The notes: generated from the sequence alone by a model not told the origin. Shown: positions 24,063 through 35,638, counted from the stretch's first letter. The stretch is DNA of 64,000 nt from Tridacna crocea (GCA_943736015.1 OX031064.1:39421361-39485360); one strand, 5' to 3'. Made by a program: numbers and translations.

Positions 24063-24320
24063 TTTAACCCATTATCAAACGACTTGTTCTAGACTCGTCT
24101 GAATTTGAAACGTTTGCAGACACTAAATCAAAACCTGGTTTTTATGTATCACAGTTCTTTGATGGATCAGAAATCGTTGTGCGAAAACGAGAAATCAGTC
24201 ATTAGGACCATTTTCTCCTTTTGACATCAATGTTTTCTGCTTCAGACTGGAAGACTCAAGTTAGGGAGAAAGTGTTACAGCCCCTTGTTTTCTGCAAGTC
24301 TTTAGCAAGCGACAAAATTT
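24063..24320. mobile_element. Degraded TTAA-MITE copy
   Basis: It begins TTTAACCCATTATCAAACGAC and retains CATTTTCTCCTTTTG centrally. The right end is lost. Confidence 0.5.
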
Positions 24321-25364
24321 TGGATTAGACCAAACTGAAAGCATCTGCATCTGAAAAAGGTATTTCAGCTCAACGATACGTTTGCCAGATAGAGCGCGTG
24401 TAACATCTGTATCCATCTTTCCGTTGTTAGGTGACGTAGTTAGGTGATTCACTGTGACTTTTGAACTTTTGAAATTTCGGATTTTTGCTTCGCATATACG
24501 GTAAGTATTTGGTTCGATTCTTTATTTTGACTTTATTTTTAGTTTTGTTGAAATGAAACGACCGGCTTTAATTTTTGGTTTATCCATTATGCAGATAATT
24601 GAAACTGTCGCGAATGTCGTTAATTTGAGTGTCTTGTTGGATTTTTGAACATCGCTGTATAAGCCATTTTTTGTCGTATATGTTCTTCGTGGATGTGTAG
24701 ACGTAAGTGATTTTCATACTTATTTGGAGTTTGCAGGTCCATTTGTGGGATCCATAAATGGGACCACTTGTCAAAAAACAGTATTTATGGTACAGGCAGT
24801 ACCGCATAGAGCTTGATTTGTCCTGTCGTGAGTGCCGGGGGTACTTCGATTGTTTGATTATTTGACACTTCATTGAATTTCTTTTCCGTATTTTTTCTCT
24901 TTGGACAAATCATACTAGTCTACATTTCGTTTAAGTATGTAAACTGTTATATGATATAAATTATTTAGCTGTACATGACATGAATTGTTCATAGTGTTTA
25001 AAGACATTTTAATTGTTCAAGATGTTTTAAGACATACGTTTTCATGGTGTTAAAAAAATAAAGTCTTGGTAAGTATCAGCGTCAAGAAGCTGTCCTCGGT
25101 TAAGAACAATGCTATTCCAGATCCATTTTACAGTTTTATAAGTAGTAGTTATAAATTGTGCCATTCTATACGTTGCCATATGCTGATGCCTCGATACATG
25201 GTGTGACGAGAATTTCAATCCATAACACTTCACACAGAATTTACTCTTTTACGATTCTTTGGGCTACAACAATGGGGGTGAGCAGATCTACTTGTACGTA
25301 GAGTGAGATTGGCAGATGTTCAACAATAACTGTCTCCATGTCCAAACGTTGTTCGACATGGTAG
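24321..25364. other. No supported gene
   Basis: Two minus frames of 97 and 63 codons (24,580-24,873; 25,042-25,233) show no recognisable domain, signal or splice context. I treat them as chance. Confidence 0.4.
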
Positions 25365-25365
25365 C

Positions 25366-25499
25366 ACAATTACATAGAGGATATTTGTTTTTTTCGGTGC
25401 AAGATCGAAATTTATTTCATTGAGTGGACAATCGTGAAAATAATGTTATTCACGAGATGAAATAAAGTTCGATCTTTCACCGAAAAAAACAAATATCCT
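25366..25499. mobile_element. Foldback element
   Basis: AGGATATTTGTTTTTTTCGG and AAGATCGAAATTTATTTCAT on the left are mirrored by ATGAAATAAAGTTCGATCTT and CCGAAAAAAACAAATATCCT on the right, with about 25 bases between. It directly abuts the next MITE. A less complete equivalent lies in duplicon B at 40,385-40,475. Confidence 0.7.
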
Positions 25500-25800
25500 A
25501 TTTATTTAATGCTTTTAACCCTTTCTTGGAGGAGCTTTATCAAAATCCAGTGCAGTTCTTTTCCGTTATTCTCCGTGGCGTACCCCTACCGCCTAGCAAC
25601 GCATTACAATATTACGTCATGCGCGAGAAATCTAAGGGAAATGACGTCATATTTCCCGTCTGGTTGTCAGACACGCGCAATTTACCTAGGTGACAAGAAC
25701 ATGAAAATCGGTATTTTCACTGGTGGTACCAGTGTAAGATCGAAAAATATTTTCACTGCTATTTCTCGATATCCTACCGGAAAGCATGAAATAATAATCC
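25500..25800. mobile_element. MITE related to 4,200-4,560 and 40,475-40,800
   Basis: Ends TATTTATTTAATGCTTTT and GGAAAGCATGAAATAATAA form an imperfect TIR. Internal words ACGCATTACAATATTACGTC and ATCGGTATTTTCACTGG are shared with the duplicon copies. Confidence 0.65.
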
Positions 25801-26238
25801 GTCTATAGAAGTTTCCTCAACACACTCCAAGCGGAATAGCTGTAAATAGAAATATGTTCCTGACAGAAAAGACTGACCCCAAAAAATTGCCTCAATATGT
25901 TCAAAACAGACCCGGTCTCAGACTCGTTCCAGATGGATTCTATATCCTGCATCTTTTTTTTTTTTCGTGATCTGATCGGAAAATATGCCCCGTACATATA
26001 CATCATGTACACTGGCAAAACTAACGTAAAAGAGTTTCCCTTTCAGGACACTATCAACACAACTTCCAAAAGGGTGACGTCGATCAAAATTAACATCAAG
26101 ATCACACCCCCAGCTGCACATTTAGCACGTTTTTGTAACCAAGATTTCAGTGACGTCATTTTCCAGTGAAGTCAGTTTTCATTGAATTGGGGCACTCAGT
26201 AGGGAAATTAAGCGTGCTAAATTTTTTAAACAAGAAAC

Positions 26239-28468
26239 ACAAGAGGACCATGATGGTCCTATATCGCTTACCTGAGTACTAAGCAGTAAAGATCTACAAT
26301 GAAAATAAATACCAAATATCAAATTTCAAGGCCAAAAAATTCTGACAGGGTATGTAACTGTGCAAAAATCAGCTTCTTTTTCGAAAATGCTTTCACAACC
26401 TTTCTTATTCAAGGTCATTGAAAGTCAGGGTTGTATGGTAAGGGATTGAATTAAATTGGAAGGCCAGGCATTAATTTCCTAGTCAAAATGGTGGTCCAAT
26501 GACAAAACATCCTTCGCTCATTGGTAAGACGCAAATGAGACTTGTCTCAGTAGCTTTTGATCAAATGTCAAAGGATGTTGGCTGAGACAGTAATCAAGCC
26601 AATGCAAATTGGGAACCCTAGACTAACAGCTCACAACATTTTTTGACTGATCTATCGGGGCTCAACAATTCCATTATGTGAAAGATAACCCCTTTTTCTG
26701 TGACACATCTGACAGAAGAAAATTGTATCAAAAAGACTATCCTAAGGAAAACATGTTTGAAGTTTCATAAATGCAAAGGACTTTAGAATATATCCTTAAG
26801 GTGGATGGATGGGCAAACTGATTGTAATTGGTCCATATCGAAATTATACATTTAGTCCCCTCTTTGATAAAATGTCGTTTCATGAAATAAAATCAAGTAA
26901 CTATTGTCTGTCGCTTAACAAGATGAAGTTTAATTACATTTTGTCCTGTAGTGAAAGAGATAGTGGTCCATGGTGAAAATTTACACCAAGCCCCCTTTTT
27001 CGAAGACATGACATTTAATGAAAAAAAGGTAAAATATTGTTATTGGCAGACTATCATAAGGAACACACGTATGAAGTTTCCAGTTTCTTTTAGAACAGAG
27101 GAATTTCAAAGTTTTCCTTCTTTGTTTCGATGTTCAAAGTTGTGACCATCAGGGCAGACCCAGTTTGAACTCCAGGATCATCGTATCGTGTTTGGTTGAA
27201 ATCCACTAGAGGATGTTACAATGAAATATCAAAGCTCTACGACTTCCAGTGTCAGAGAATTTTTTTTTTCAAAATTTTCTTTCTTTGTTCCTATGTTTCG
27301 AAATTGTGACTCCCAGGGCTCGGTCAGTTTGGACCCGATGGACATCATTTGACCAAACGTGGTAGAGGTCAACTAGCAGATGCTACATACCAAATTTCAA
27401 AGCTCTACTCCTTCTTGTTTCAGAGAAGAAGAATTCTAAAGTTTTTCCTTCTTTGTTCCTATAATAAAAATTATGAGACCCCGGGGCGGGGCCAGTTTTG
27501 ACCCCAGGGGCATCATATGAACAATCTTGGTAGAGGTCTACTAGCAGATGCTAAATACCAAATATCAAAGCTCTGCACCATCTAGTTTCAGAGAAGAAGA
27601 ATTGTAAAGTTTTCCTTCTTTGTTCCTATCTTTCAAACTTGTGACCCCCGGGTCTGGGCCAGTTTTGACCCAAGGGGAATCATATGTTCAAACTTGGTAG
27701 AGGTCTACTAGAAGATGCTACACACCTAATATCAAAGCTCTGCACCTGCTAGTTTCAGAGAAGAAGATTTTTAAATTTTACCTTCTTCGTTCCTATGTTT
27801 CAAACTTGTGACCCCCGGGGCTGGGCCAGTTTTGACCCTAGGGGCATTATATGTATATTCTTGGTAGAAGTGTAGTAGGAGATGCAACACACCAAATATA
27901 AAAGCTCTGCACCTTCTAATTTCAGAGAAGAAGAATTTTAAAAAGTTTCCTTCTTTGTTCCTATGTTTTAAACTTGTGACCGACGGGGCTGGGCCAGTTT
28001 TACCCCAGGGGCATCAAATGAACAATCTTGCTAGAGGTCTACTAGGAGATGCTACATACCAAATATCACAGCTCTGCACCTTCTAGTTTCAGAGAAGAAT
28101 ATGTTTAAAGTTTTCCTTCTTTGTTCCTATGTTTCAAACTTGTGACCCCCGGGGCTGGGCCAGTTTTGACCCCAGGGGCATCATATTGGTAGAGGACTAC
28201 TAGCAGATGCTACATACCAAATATCAAAGCTCTACGTCGTCTACTTTCAGAGAAGAAGATTTTTAAAGAATTTGCTTTTGTTTTTTCTTTTGGTTGCCAT
28301 GGCAACCAAATTATAGCTGGAATTCAATCTCTTGAATAGCTTTGGTAGAGCTCTGCCCAAGGAACATCCCTGCCAAGTTTCATCAAGATTAGCCCAGTGG
28401 TTTAGGAGAAGAAGATGTTTTAAAGAAACATAAGCTCACCATTAGCACTTCGTGTTCAGGTGAGCTAA
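26239..28468 (+). mobile_element. HINE/pearl-like element 3, plus orientation
   Basis: It starts ACAAGAGGACCATGATGGTCC with CGCTTACCTGAG, and ends in the hairpin GCTCACCATTAGCAC / GTGTTCAGGTGAGC followed by CTAA. Between 27,170 and 28,250 it holds about seven monomers near 165 bp with the words AAAGCTCTGCACCTTCTAG and GTTTTCCTTCTTTGTTCC. It is the same family as 11,630-18,130, in the opposite orientation, and is the most complete uninterrupted copy here. Confidence 0.75.
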
Positions 28469-28529
28469 AAAAGAGGTAAAATTCGCAGAACAAACGTTCG
28501 GATGGTAACACTTTGCAGTATAACAAAAT

Positions 28530-28668
28530 GGTTGTACGGTCAGGCGGCAGAGGACTTGGAAACTTGTTCACAACTGTGTTGAATCATGTCTCCCCCAGCC
28601 GAAGCGGCATGATGCACAACAGCTCTGAACAAGTTTCCAAGTCCCTTGTCACCTGACCGTCCAACTAA
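28530..28668. mobile_element. Foldback MITE
   Basis: GGTTGTACGGTCAGGCG and GACTTGGAAACTTGTTC face GAACAAGTTTCCAAGTC and ACCTGACCGTCCAAC. A compact ~140-bp inverted repeat, without an ORF. Confidence 0.75.
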
Positions 28669-29612
28669 TACTGTTCCAAGACGGTTCCAAAGACGGTTCG
28701 AATTTGAGAGGTCTGTTTTGCAGTTCCAGTTGTAAGATCATTCTAAAAATACAGGCCGGCATACGACTGTTTCTAAACAGTAGACTTGAAAAGCTTCACA
28801 AGGACTTGTTTGGCGTCCTGTCTAACCAAACACGACTGGGAGCGTGTTTAAATCAATGTTAGACACAACCGTTTTAGTTTAGAGCACCAATTTGACATCG
28901 TGACTTTATTTAGTTCCCTTTGTGCTTTTTTAGTTTTGAATCATATGTGGCCATACATTATTGCCCGAGGAAAATTCTGTATGTCGCCGGAGCTATACAT
29001 ATTCAGCGATAAGACATCGCCACCCATTCACTGCCATCATATACCTCTTGTCACCGATGTTACCCTTAATCGCGGTATTGGCAACAAACAAATTGGATGT
29101 AATAGACAATAGTCCTTTTCTTGTACTTATGTCATTTCAAAATTCATTTATGGGTTGCTCTATAACGTATAACTGTGTAATATTCTTTATTTCAGACAAA
29201 ATAGCAACTGCTCGTTTTCAAACAGCTATATATATAGATAAGTGAATATTACTTACCAACAATATGCAAAATAATGAGGAAACACGTATAGATTACTGCT
29301 GGTGTAGTTCCTTCTTTAATATGAATACGGACAAAGCGTAAAGGCGAGCAGTGCTGCAAGTGTTTGCTACTTCAATGGAGTTAATTTTTTTAAATCTAAT
29401 TTCTACAAAGTATAAAGGGTAGATAAAGGGTAGATCTATGTCAGGTTCTTATTTCATAACCTCACTTCTATAGTTTAAAATAATTTCTTCTTCATTAAAC
29501 AAAGCAATAGATCTAGCTGGTGAACCACCAAAACAGAAGAAAGAGAAGTAAATATATATATTAACTATAATTATCTTCGCCCTCACCCCTAAAAGAAGGT
29601 CTCATGTGTTCC
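28669..29612. other. No supported gene
   Basis: Two overlapping plus frames near 28,900-29,245 have no domain or splice support. Otherwise unique AT-rich sequence. Confidence 0.4.
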
Positions 29613-32047
29613 TACGGAATACCGTTAGGGCCATCGCCTTTGAATGAGCTAATTTGAAACACGATACTCGATAGTACGATGACGATAACGCGAAACAACG
29701 AAACCACGATGGTGAAAACGCGATAGTACGATGACGATAACACGATACTACGATGGTGAAACCACGACAATACGATAGTACGATGATGATAGTGCGATAT
29801 AGTATCGTGTTTTCACCATCGTACTGTCGCAATTTCACCATCGTAGTATCGTATTTTCGTGTTTTCACCATCGTGCTATCGTAGTATCGCATTATCATCA
29901 TCGTACTATCGTATTATCGTCATCGTACTATCGTGTTATCGTTATCGTGCTATCGTGGTATGGTCATGGTACTATCGTGTTTTCACCATCGCACTATCGT
30001 AGTTTCACCATCGCACTATCGTATTATCGTCATCGTACTATCGTATTATCGTCATCGTACTATCGTGTTTTCGTCATCGTACTATCGTATTATCGTCATC
30101 GTACTATCGTAGTTTCGTCATCGTACTATCGTGTTATCGTCATCGTACTATCGTGGTTTCGTCATCGTACTATCGTATTATCGTCATCGTAGTATCGTGT
30201 TTTCACCATCGTACTATCGCCTTCCGGTGCGCATGCGTATCCTCAAATATTCAATACCTACAGGACAACAGTACACATGGACGAGTTTATAAAAAAGTCA
30301 TTTTGAGAGAGGCTATACTAGTCCATAGATATCCGGTATTTTTCCAGTACCGAAGTTCTTTAACTCTTCCACTGCCCGTGGGGATTAAAATCGCTTTTGG
30401 AGAGCTAAGACTGTGGATTAGAAAGTGCAGTCTGCTACCTGACGCTTTTTTTTTTTTAGCAAAACCATCTTACAGTACAAGAGTAATCTAATTTCAAGCT
30501 TTGAAATACCTTGAATTTATCATTATTTTTCTTTTTGGTGGCAAAAAAATTACAGGAAACATTAACCCAACTAGATTTTGGAACAACACATACATGTAGA
30601 TTTATTAGAAAAACATTTTCCTGTTCTATAAGTATATGTCCTAAACAAAGGTAAAATGGGATTGATAAATCTAAAAAAATAGCAGGTTAGATATAGGTTT
30701 GATTTGTTTGCGGAAGAAATACAGAAGTTTATGAAAGGAATATACACATTATTCTTTAGTTGTTTGGTTGTATGGTGCTTAACATCATCATCAGTATTAT
30801 TTTAGTTTTATCACTGCAACCAGTCCACCTATCCACGCTTTCCCATAAATTTTGTTTCCGGTACTCCCCACAATATTTTTTTCGAGCTACTGGCTGCTAT
30901 CCCACATAACTATCATCCGAACAGTGATCAGCAGAGAGAGAGGAATGAATCCTGTCACAATGCCTATCATCAATCCTCGGAAAGAAATTGGCCGAGGTGC
31001 GGATCAAACCAGTGACCTCTGTTCTCAAGTCTTGTACACTACCGATTGAGATACCAGGGCTTGGAAGATTATGCTCTAGACAATTAGTCGTACCCAATTA
31101 TGGGAAAAACAAACGAAGCCATTTCCCCCCACCTAAATACCCCTTTCTTAAGTCACTGATACATATTTGTTGAAGTCAAAGGCAAAAGTTCTTGATACAA
31201 ATTAAATTTCTGACTATATCAAAGTTTAAAAAAAGTTTAGATAGTGGAGAAAATCTAGTTGAAAAAAAAAAAGTTCTATGTCGGTTTTGAACCTTAGTCT
31301 ACTTCACATTTAGCAGGTGCTTTATCCATAAGGCCGTTGACTCCGCAATTGTCTAAGAGGGTAGATAACCCAATTTACAGGCATAGCCTCTCTCAAAATG
31401 ACTTTGAATAAACTCTTCCATGTGTACTGTTGTCCTGTAGGTCTTGAATATTGGAGGATGCGCATGCCCACCGGAAGGCGATAGTACGATGGTGAAAACG
31501 CGATAGTACGATGACGATAACACGATAGTACGATGATGAAACTACGATAGTACGATGACGATAGTACGATGATGAAAACACGATAGTACGATGACGATAA
31601 TACGATAGTACGATGACGATAACACGGTAGCACGATGATGAAAACACGATAGTACAATGACGATAATACGATAGTGCGATGGTGAAACTACGATAGTGCG
31701 ATGGTGAAAACACGATAGTACGATGATGATACCACGATAGTACGATGACGAAAACACGATAGTTCGATGACGATAATACGATAGTACGATGGTGAAAACA
31801 CGAAAATACGATACTACGATGGTGAAATTACGACAGTACGATGGTGAAAACACGATACTATATCGCACTATCATCATCGTACTATCGTATTGTCGTGGTT
31901 TCACCATCGTAGTATCGTGTTATCGTCATCGTACTATCGCGTTTTCACCATTGTGGTTTCGTTGTTTCGCATTATCGTCATCGTACTATCGAGTATCGTG
32001 TTTCAAATTAACACATTCAAAGGCGATGGCCCTAACGGTATTCCGTA
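29613..32047. mobile_element. Large inverted-repeat element built from a 22-bp word
   Basis: The outer ends are TACGGAATACCGTTAGGGCC and its mirror at 32,028-32,047, flanked by imperfect GTTCC/GTTTCC. Each arm (29,613-30,312 and about 31,388-32,047) is made largely of a 22-bp unit built on CATCGTACTATCGT plus a variable linker, in both orientations, so each arm can also fold on itself. The arms end at a shared CGCATGCG-containing segment. The ~1.07-kb centre holds a SINE-like repeat. Long open frames rich in YYR and VLSYY are artefacts of the 22-bp repeat (22 is not a multiple of 3, so all frames are visited). No transposase. Confidence 0.85.
30765..31080. mobile_element. SINE-like repeat in the loop of the inverted repeat
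   Basis: GGTTGTATGGTGCTTAACATC at the left and GGTGCGGATCAAACCAGTGACC near the right. It has the same layout as 20,525-20,900. The B-box-like part is GGATCAAACC. Confidence 0.45.
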
Positions 32048-32084
32048 GTTTCCTGAACATTCTAAGGTTTTGTGCCTTATGAGA

Positions 32085-32298
32085 GATAATTGCTTGAACG
32101 GTTATCAAACAATTCCTGGAAATGTTTACTCTGAGAGAGAAGCCTTTTGAAAACATTGTTGGAAAAGAAGAAAATGCTGGTAACCAATGTTTTCTACCCT
32201 GCTGGAAACAAAATATCATTTTGAGTTACGTTTATATTGTTGTCTGCATGTGCTTTCAATTAGGACCAGTCTAAAATTTTGTCGTTTGGTAAGAGTTA
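32085..32298. mobile_element. TTAA-MITE, left end lost
   Basis: It starts about 40 bases after the big inverted repeat, keeps AAGCCTTTTGAAAACATTGT and ATGCTGGTAACCA, and ends GTTTGGTAAGAGTTAA. The right half of the central hairpin is deleted. Confidence 0.7.
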
Positions 32299-32299
32299 A

Positions 32300-33450
32300 G
32301 TTGAATTATAATGTAAACAGAGAGACAAATAAGTAAGCCAACTTGATGCTTCAGAAATTTTATACGGGATACAAGCAGGAAATGAAAAATAACACTATCA
32401 AAGACTTCATAACAACGAAAATCAACAAACACGTAAAAATTGCAATGTTATTCAATCATTTGTTGTCAAGACGATGTCCAAAGTTCGTAGAGGAGTCAGG
32501 TCCAGTTTAGTGTTTACCATCCTTGTATGTTTAACCATAGTACTTTTTACCTGAAATTAGATTGTGTATATAGATTCAGATTATTGTAGCAATGCTAGCT
32601 AATATTTTTCTAGAGGACAATTGTTTATATCTGGCCAAAATTAAAAGCTTTTTAAGACTACAAACTTAATGTCGATCATATCATTGAATACGTCTTTGTA
32701 GATTAGGGAAAACATTGCAGAAAAAAGAAATAATGCTGGTTACAAACGCTCGTTTTAAGGGTCTTATTGTTGTTAACAGCACCATCTAACATTATTAACG
32801 CTTGGACAAAAGAATCTGCTCACGCCACCACGGTATACCAATAGGGACAAAGAAGACATTACTTTTGTGATTATAACTCTTTCGACGTCATAGGCGAAAA
32901 TATGGGCACTTGAAACGCTAAAGACCAAGATTAGACCGCACACTGGTGCAGTTTGATCTAGTTCCTATTTTGACTGCTAATTTAGTCTAGCTAATAAGAT
33001 ACAGATCATTCTGTGTATTAATGGACTCTAGTTTCAGTTATTTCAGCGTCATTCGATTGTAGGATGTTTGGCTCTATTTATTTTGTATTTCCTATGACAG
33101 AGGTAAGGTTTAGACAAAAGTGTATTTGTTGTACATGTTCCGCCAGTTTTGATTGTTTTTCATTGACATCAGGATGGCTAGTGCACTGATTCACTATCTT
33201 ACTTCTTTTTTCGTTTTACTTTTTAAAGCAAGGTTTCCATCATGAATTTCAGCTTATGATGAAATAATCGTTGAAATTATAATTATTGTTTTTTGCCAAA
33301 AAAAAAAAAAAAAAAAATCAATAATAATAATAATAATAATGCAACTGTGTTAAAATAATGATAAAAAAAAACAACAACATTCTTTTACATTTTTTGGCAC
33401 CAGACAGAATGATTGTACTCGGCTATATATCGTGCGGCCGTATCGACATG
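32300..33450. other. No gene seen; A-tract and TAA microsatellite
   Basis: An A-run at 33,299-33,317 is followed by (TAA)n to 33,342. Nothing else is recognisable. Confidence 0.5.
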
Positions 33451-33451
33451 T

Positions 33452-33529
33452 GGTTCGGTAGCTCAGTTGGTTAGAGTGTACATAGTGAACGATATTCTTG
33501 AGGCCCTGGGTTCGAATCCCGGCCGAGCC
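33452..33529 (+). mobile_element. tRNA-like sequence (probably SINE head)
   Basis: The acceptor arms GGTTCGG/CCGAGCC pair over 7 bp with one wobble. The T arm CTGGG-TTCGAAT-CCCGG and the D arm GCTC/GAGT are present. The anticodon arm does not fold into the usual 5-bp stem and is about five bases too long, so this is unlikely to be a working tRNA. Pol III boxes A and B are intact. Confidence 0.5.
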
Positions 33530-33679
33530 GCGATATTTTTTCACCACCTGTTACATGATGACGTCATGTTATGATGACGTCAACAAAACGTTATATGTTT
33601 TCTTCATGTTTGGTTCAAATTGGATGTGAGCAGAGAATTTAAAATATTTTACATTTTCACAGGGTTGCAGCGTGGAAGT

Positions 33680-33792
33680 AATTTAGAGAATATTCGTGAA
33701 GATTTATTCAGAGAAGATAATTATAGCCTAGATGTACAATATAACACACAAGTACCACGTAGTATTTTTTGAATGGCGTTGAGACTGTTATA
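33680..33792 (-). CDS. Candidate last exon (exon 4) of gene copy B
   Basis: The minus strand has the acceptor TTCTCCTCTGTTATGCAG. The two bases TA then complete the split codon from exon 3 (C|TA, Leu), followed at once by TAA (33,790-33,788), a short 3' UTR and AATAAA. This would give a protein of 201 residues ending in SYYL. An alternative acceptor near 34,050 (TATATGCAG) would add about 11 residues before a stop. The known shematrins end in short basic tails, which neither choice reproduces, so this exon is the weakest part of the model. Confidence 0.45.
33703..33708 (-). terminator. Polyadenylation signal of gene copy B (candidate)
   Basis: AATAAA on the minus strand, about 85 bases after the proposed stop codon. 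Cleavage would fall near 33,680-33,690. Confidence 0.55.
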
Positions 33793-33902
33793 CTGCATAA
33801 CAGAGGAGAATATTACTTCGATAGACAATGAAAAAGAAAAGTGAAGGTGAATAAACACCAGCTCTCTACATTAAGGTAGTTTTATCATCTATTGAACACG
33901 TC

Positions 33903-34020
33903 ACATAATAATAATGATAATAATCATCATCATCATTATCATCATCATCATCATCAAGAACATCATCATCATCAAGAACAAAATCATAATTAACATAACT
34001 ATAATAATAATGATAACGTA
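33903..34020. repeat. ATC/ATA microsatellite in intron 3
   Basis: Runs of ATC and ATA trinucleotides. The minus frame full of Met and Ile across it is a microsatellite artefact. Confidence 0.8.
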
Positions 34021-34149
34021 TCTAAATATACGACTGCATATAAACCTTATACAGTGGGTGGTTATAGAAGAAAAAAAGAAAATATTATAAGACAAGGACA
34101 AAAAATGTAAATAGGCAAACAAGAAGAAAAAAAAAACACAAACACTTAC

Positions 34150-34689
34150 GATAGTAACTTCTAGGTCCAAAGGAATACATCCCCCTATATCCGCCGAGAC
34201 CACGATAACCTCCATAGCCACCATAAATACCACCTATACCTCCATAGCCACCATAGATACCACCTATACCTCCATAGCCACCATAAATACCACCTCTACC
34301 TCCATAGCCACCATAGATACCACCTATACCTCCATAGCCACCATAAATACCACCTATACCTCCATAGCCACCATAAATACCACCTCTACCTCCATAGCCA
34401 CCATAAATACCACCTCTTCCTCCATAGCCACCATAAATACCACCTATACCTCCATATCCACCATAAATACCACCTCTACGTCCATAGCCACCATATATAC
34501 CTCCATATCCACCATAAATACCACCTATACCTCCATAACCACCATAAATACCACCTATAGCTCCATATCCACCATAAATACCACCGCTACCTCCATAGCC
34601 ACCATAAATACCTAAGCCTCCCGAACCATATCCACTTGAATAAGCACTGCCGTATCCTCCAATTGAACCGAGGTATCCACTGCCGTATG
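34150..34689 (-). CDS. Gly/Tyr-rich secreted repeat protein, exon 3 of gene copy B (shematrin-like)
   Basis: The acceptor ATCTTCATTAG precedes 34,689 and the donor GTAAGTG follows 34,150. The 540-bp exon begins with two bases and ends with one (phase 1 to phase 1). With exon 2 (T|CA, Ser) it reads on as YGSGYLGSIGGYGSAYSSGYG, a Gly/Ser/Tyr lead given here in part, then fourteen IYGGYG units, mostly IGG or RGG plus IYGGYGG (10 residues, 30 bp), and a tail GLGGYRGMYSFGPRSYY. About half the residues are Gly. The family resembles Gly-rich shell-matrix proteins such as shematrins, laid down in the organic framework of the shell; that role is inferred. The open frame continues upstream to a Met at 34,783, but those ~31 codons lie in the intron and are not expected in the protein. 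The near-identical DNA units suggest recent unequal exchange. Confidence 0.8.
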
Positions 34690-34794
34690 CTAATGAAGAT
34701 AATGATGTCGATGTTAACATCGGGTTTGATGAACAAACCATTAAAAATATTATAATGGTTTGATAGTATACGGTTTTCCACATAATCCGAGTTT

Positions 34795-34992
34795 TAACGG
34801 CCCCGAGGAAAAAGCCTTGTGGAAAAATTGTAGGTAAAGGAGAAACTGCTGGCAGCTGGAGTTTTCTCCCTTTCCTGCAACGTTTTCTACCCTTTCAGAG
34901 AGGAATTACACTGTTCGAGTCGCATTCAATGTGTTGTCTGCAAATGCTTTGAATTTGGACAGGTCTAAAATATTGTTGTCTAGTAAAGGGAA
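34795..34992. mobile_element. TTAA-MITE in intron 2, 100 bp from the exon 3 acceptor
   Basis: It runs from TTAACGGCCCCGAGG to TCTAGTAAAGGG. Its hairpin is shifted (GCTGGCAGC centre). It sits just upstream of the acceptor of exon 3. Confidence 0.7.
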
Positions 34993-35019
34993 GAGCTGTT
35001 CCCAACATCAATTCAATTG

Positions 35020-35302
35020 TACGGCGGTAACCCATCCTCGGATACCCCGGGGTCTCCCTATTTGCTACGCTACATCGACCCCTGGGACAATTAATTGAAT
35101 TTCCCTCGCTTTACCGCTGGCCGAATGCTGGCTTTTCATTGGTTCCATCATCATTTTGTGATGGGCGAGTGGACTGTACGCTATGACGTTTCGTATCGAT
35201 TTTCGGCGGCTGGTTCAAAGTTTTATTAGTCAATTGTCCCAGGGGTCGATGTAGCGTAGCAAATAGGGAGACCCCGTGTATCGAGGATGGCGGTAACCAG
35301 TC
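35020..35302. mobile_element. TIR element with ~75-bp inverted ends
   Basis: GGTAACCCATCCTCGGATAC...CTATTTGCTACGCTACATCG on the left mirrors CGATGTAGCGTAGCAAATAG...GAGGATGGCGGTAACC on the right. Arms are highly similar, hence young. It lies in intron 2 of gene copy B. Confidence 0.8.
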
Positions 35303-35416
35303 AACTTATATGTATGCATGTTGTTTTTTTCTTGCATTTTCCCCTGAAGTACTTTCTCATAGTATCTTGGAAACTATGACCGGCACCAAATTCGGGATAG
35401 TGTAACAGAGCCTTAA

Positions 35417-35638
35417 CCCTTTACCATTCAATCCCGACTTTTAACGCCCCTTGTGAAAGACACCTTTTGAAAACATTGTGGGAAAAGAAGAAAATGCTGG
35501 AAACCAGCATTTTCTCCTTTTCCCACAATGCTTTCTTCCCTCCCTTAAACAAAATTCAATTCTTTGGTCACATTCACTTTGTCGTCTGCAAATGCTTTCA
35601 ATTTTAACCAGTGTAAGATTTCGTCGTTTGGTTAAGAG
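35417..35638. mobile_element. TTAA hairpin MITE, well preserved
   Basis: TTAA at 35,413 and 35,639; end CCCTTTACCATTCAATCCC. Centre ATGCTGGAAACCAGCAT with long A/T-rich arms (GGGAAAAGAAGAAA, TTTCTCCTTTTCCC). In intron 2. Confidence 0.85.

Noticed and set aside
25897-26169. 90-codon plus frame and overlapping minus frames
   Set aside because: No domain, no splice signals, and overlapping frames on both strands of similar length.
29602-32082. Long frames rich in YYR, VLSYY and HRT on both strands
   Set aside because: They are translations of the 22-bp word repeat, open in several frames at once.
33901-34233. 110-codon minus frame rich in Met and Ile
   Set aside because: It is an ATC/ATA microsatellite plus intron 3 and the end of exon 3 read in the wrong frame.
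34690-34783. Met-led start of the Gly-rich frame as the true N-terminus
   Set aside because: It lies upstream of a good acceptor in phase with the signal-peptide exon at 37,495. A hydrophobic stretch there is fortuitous.
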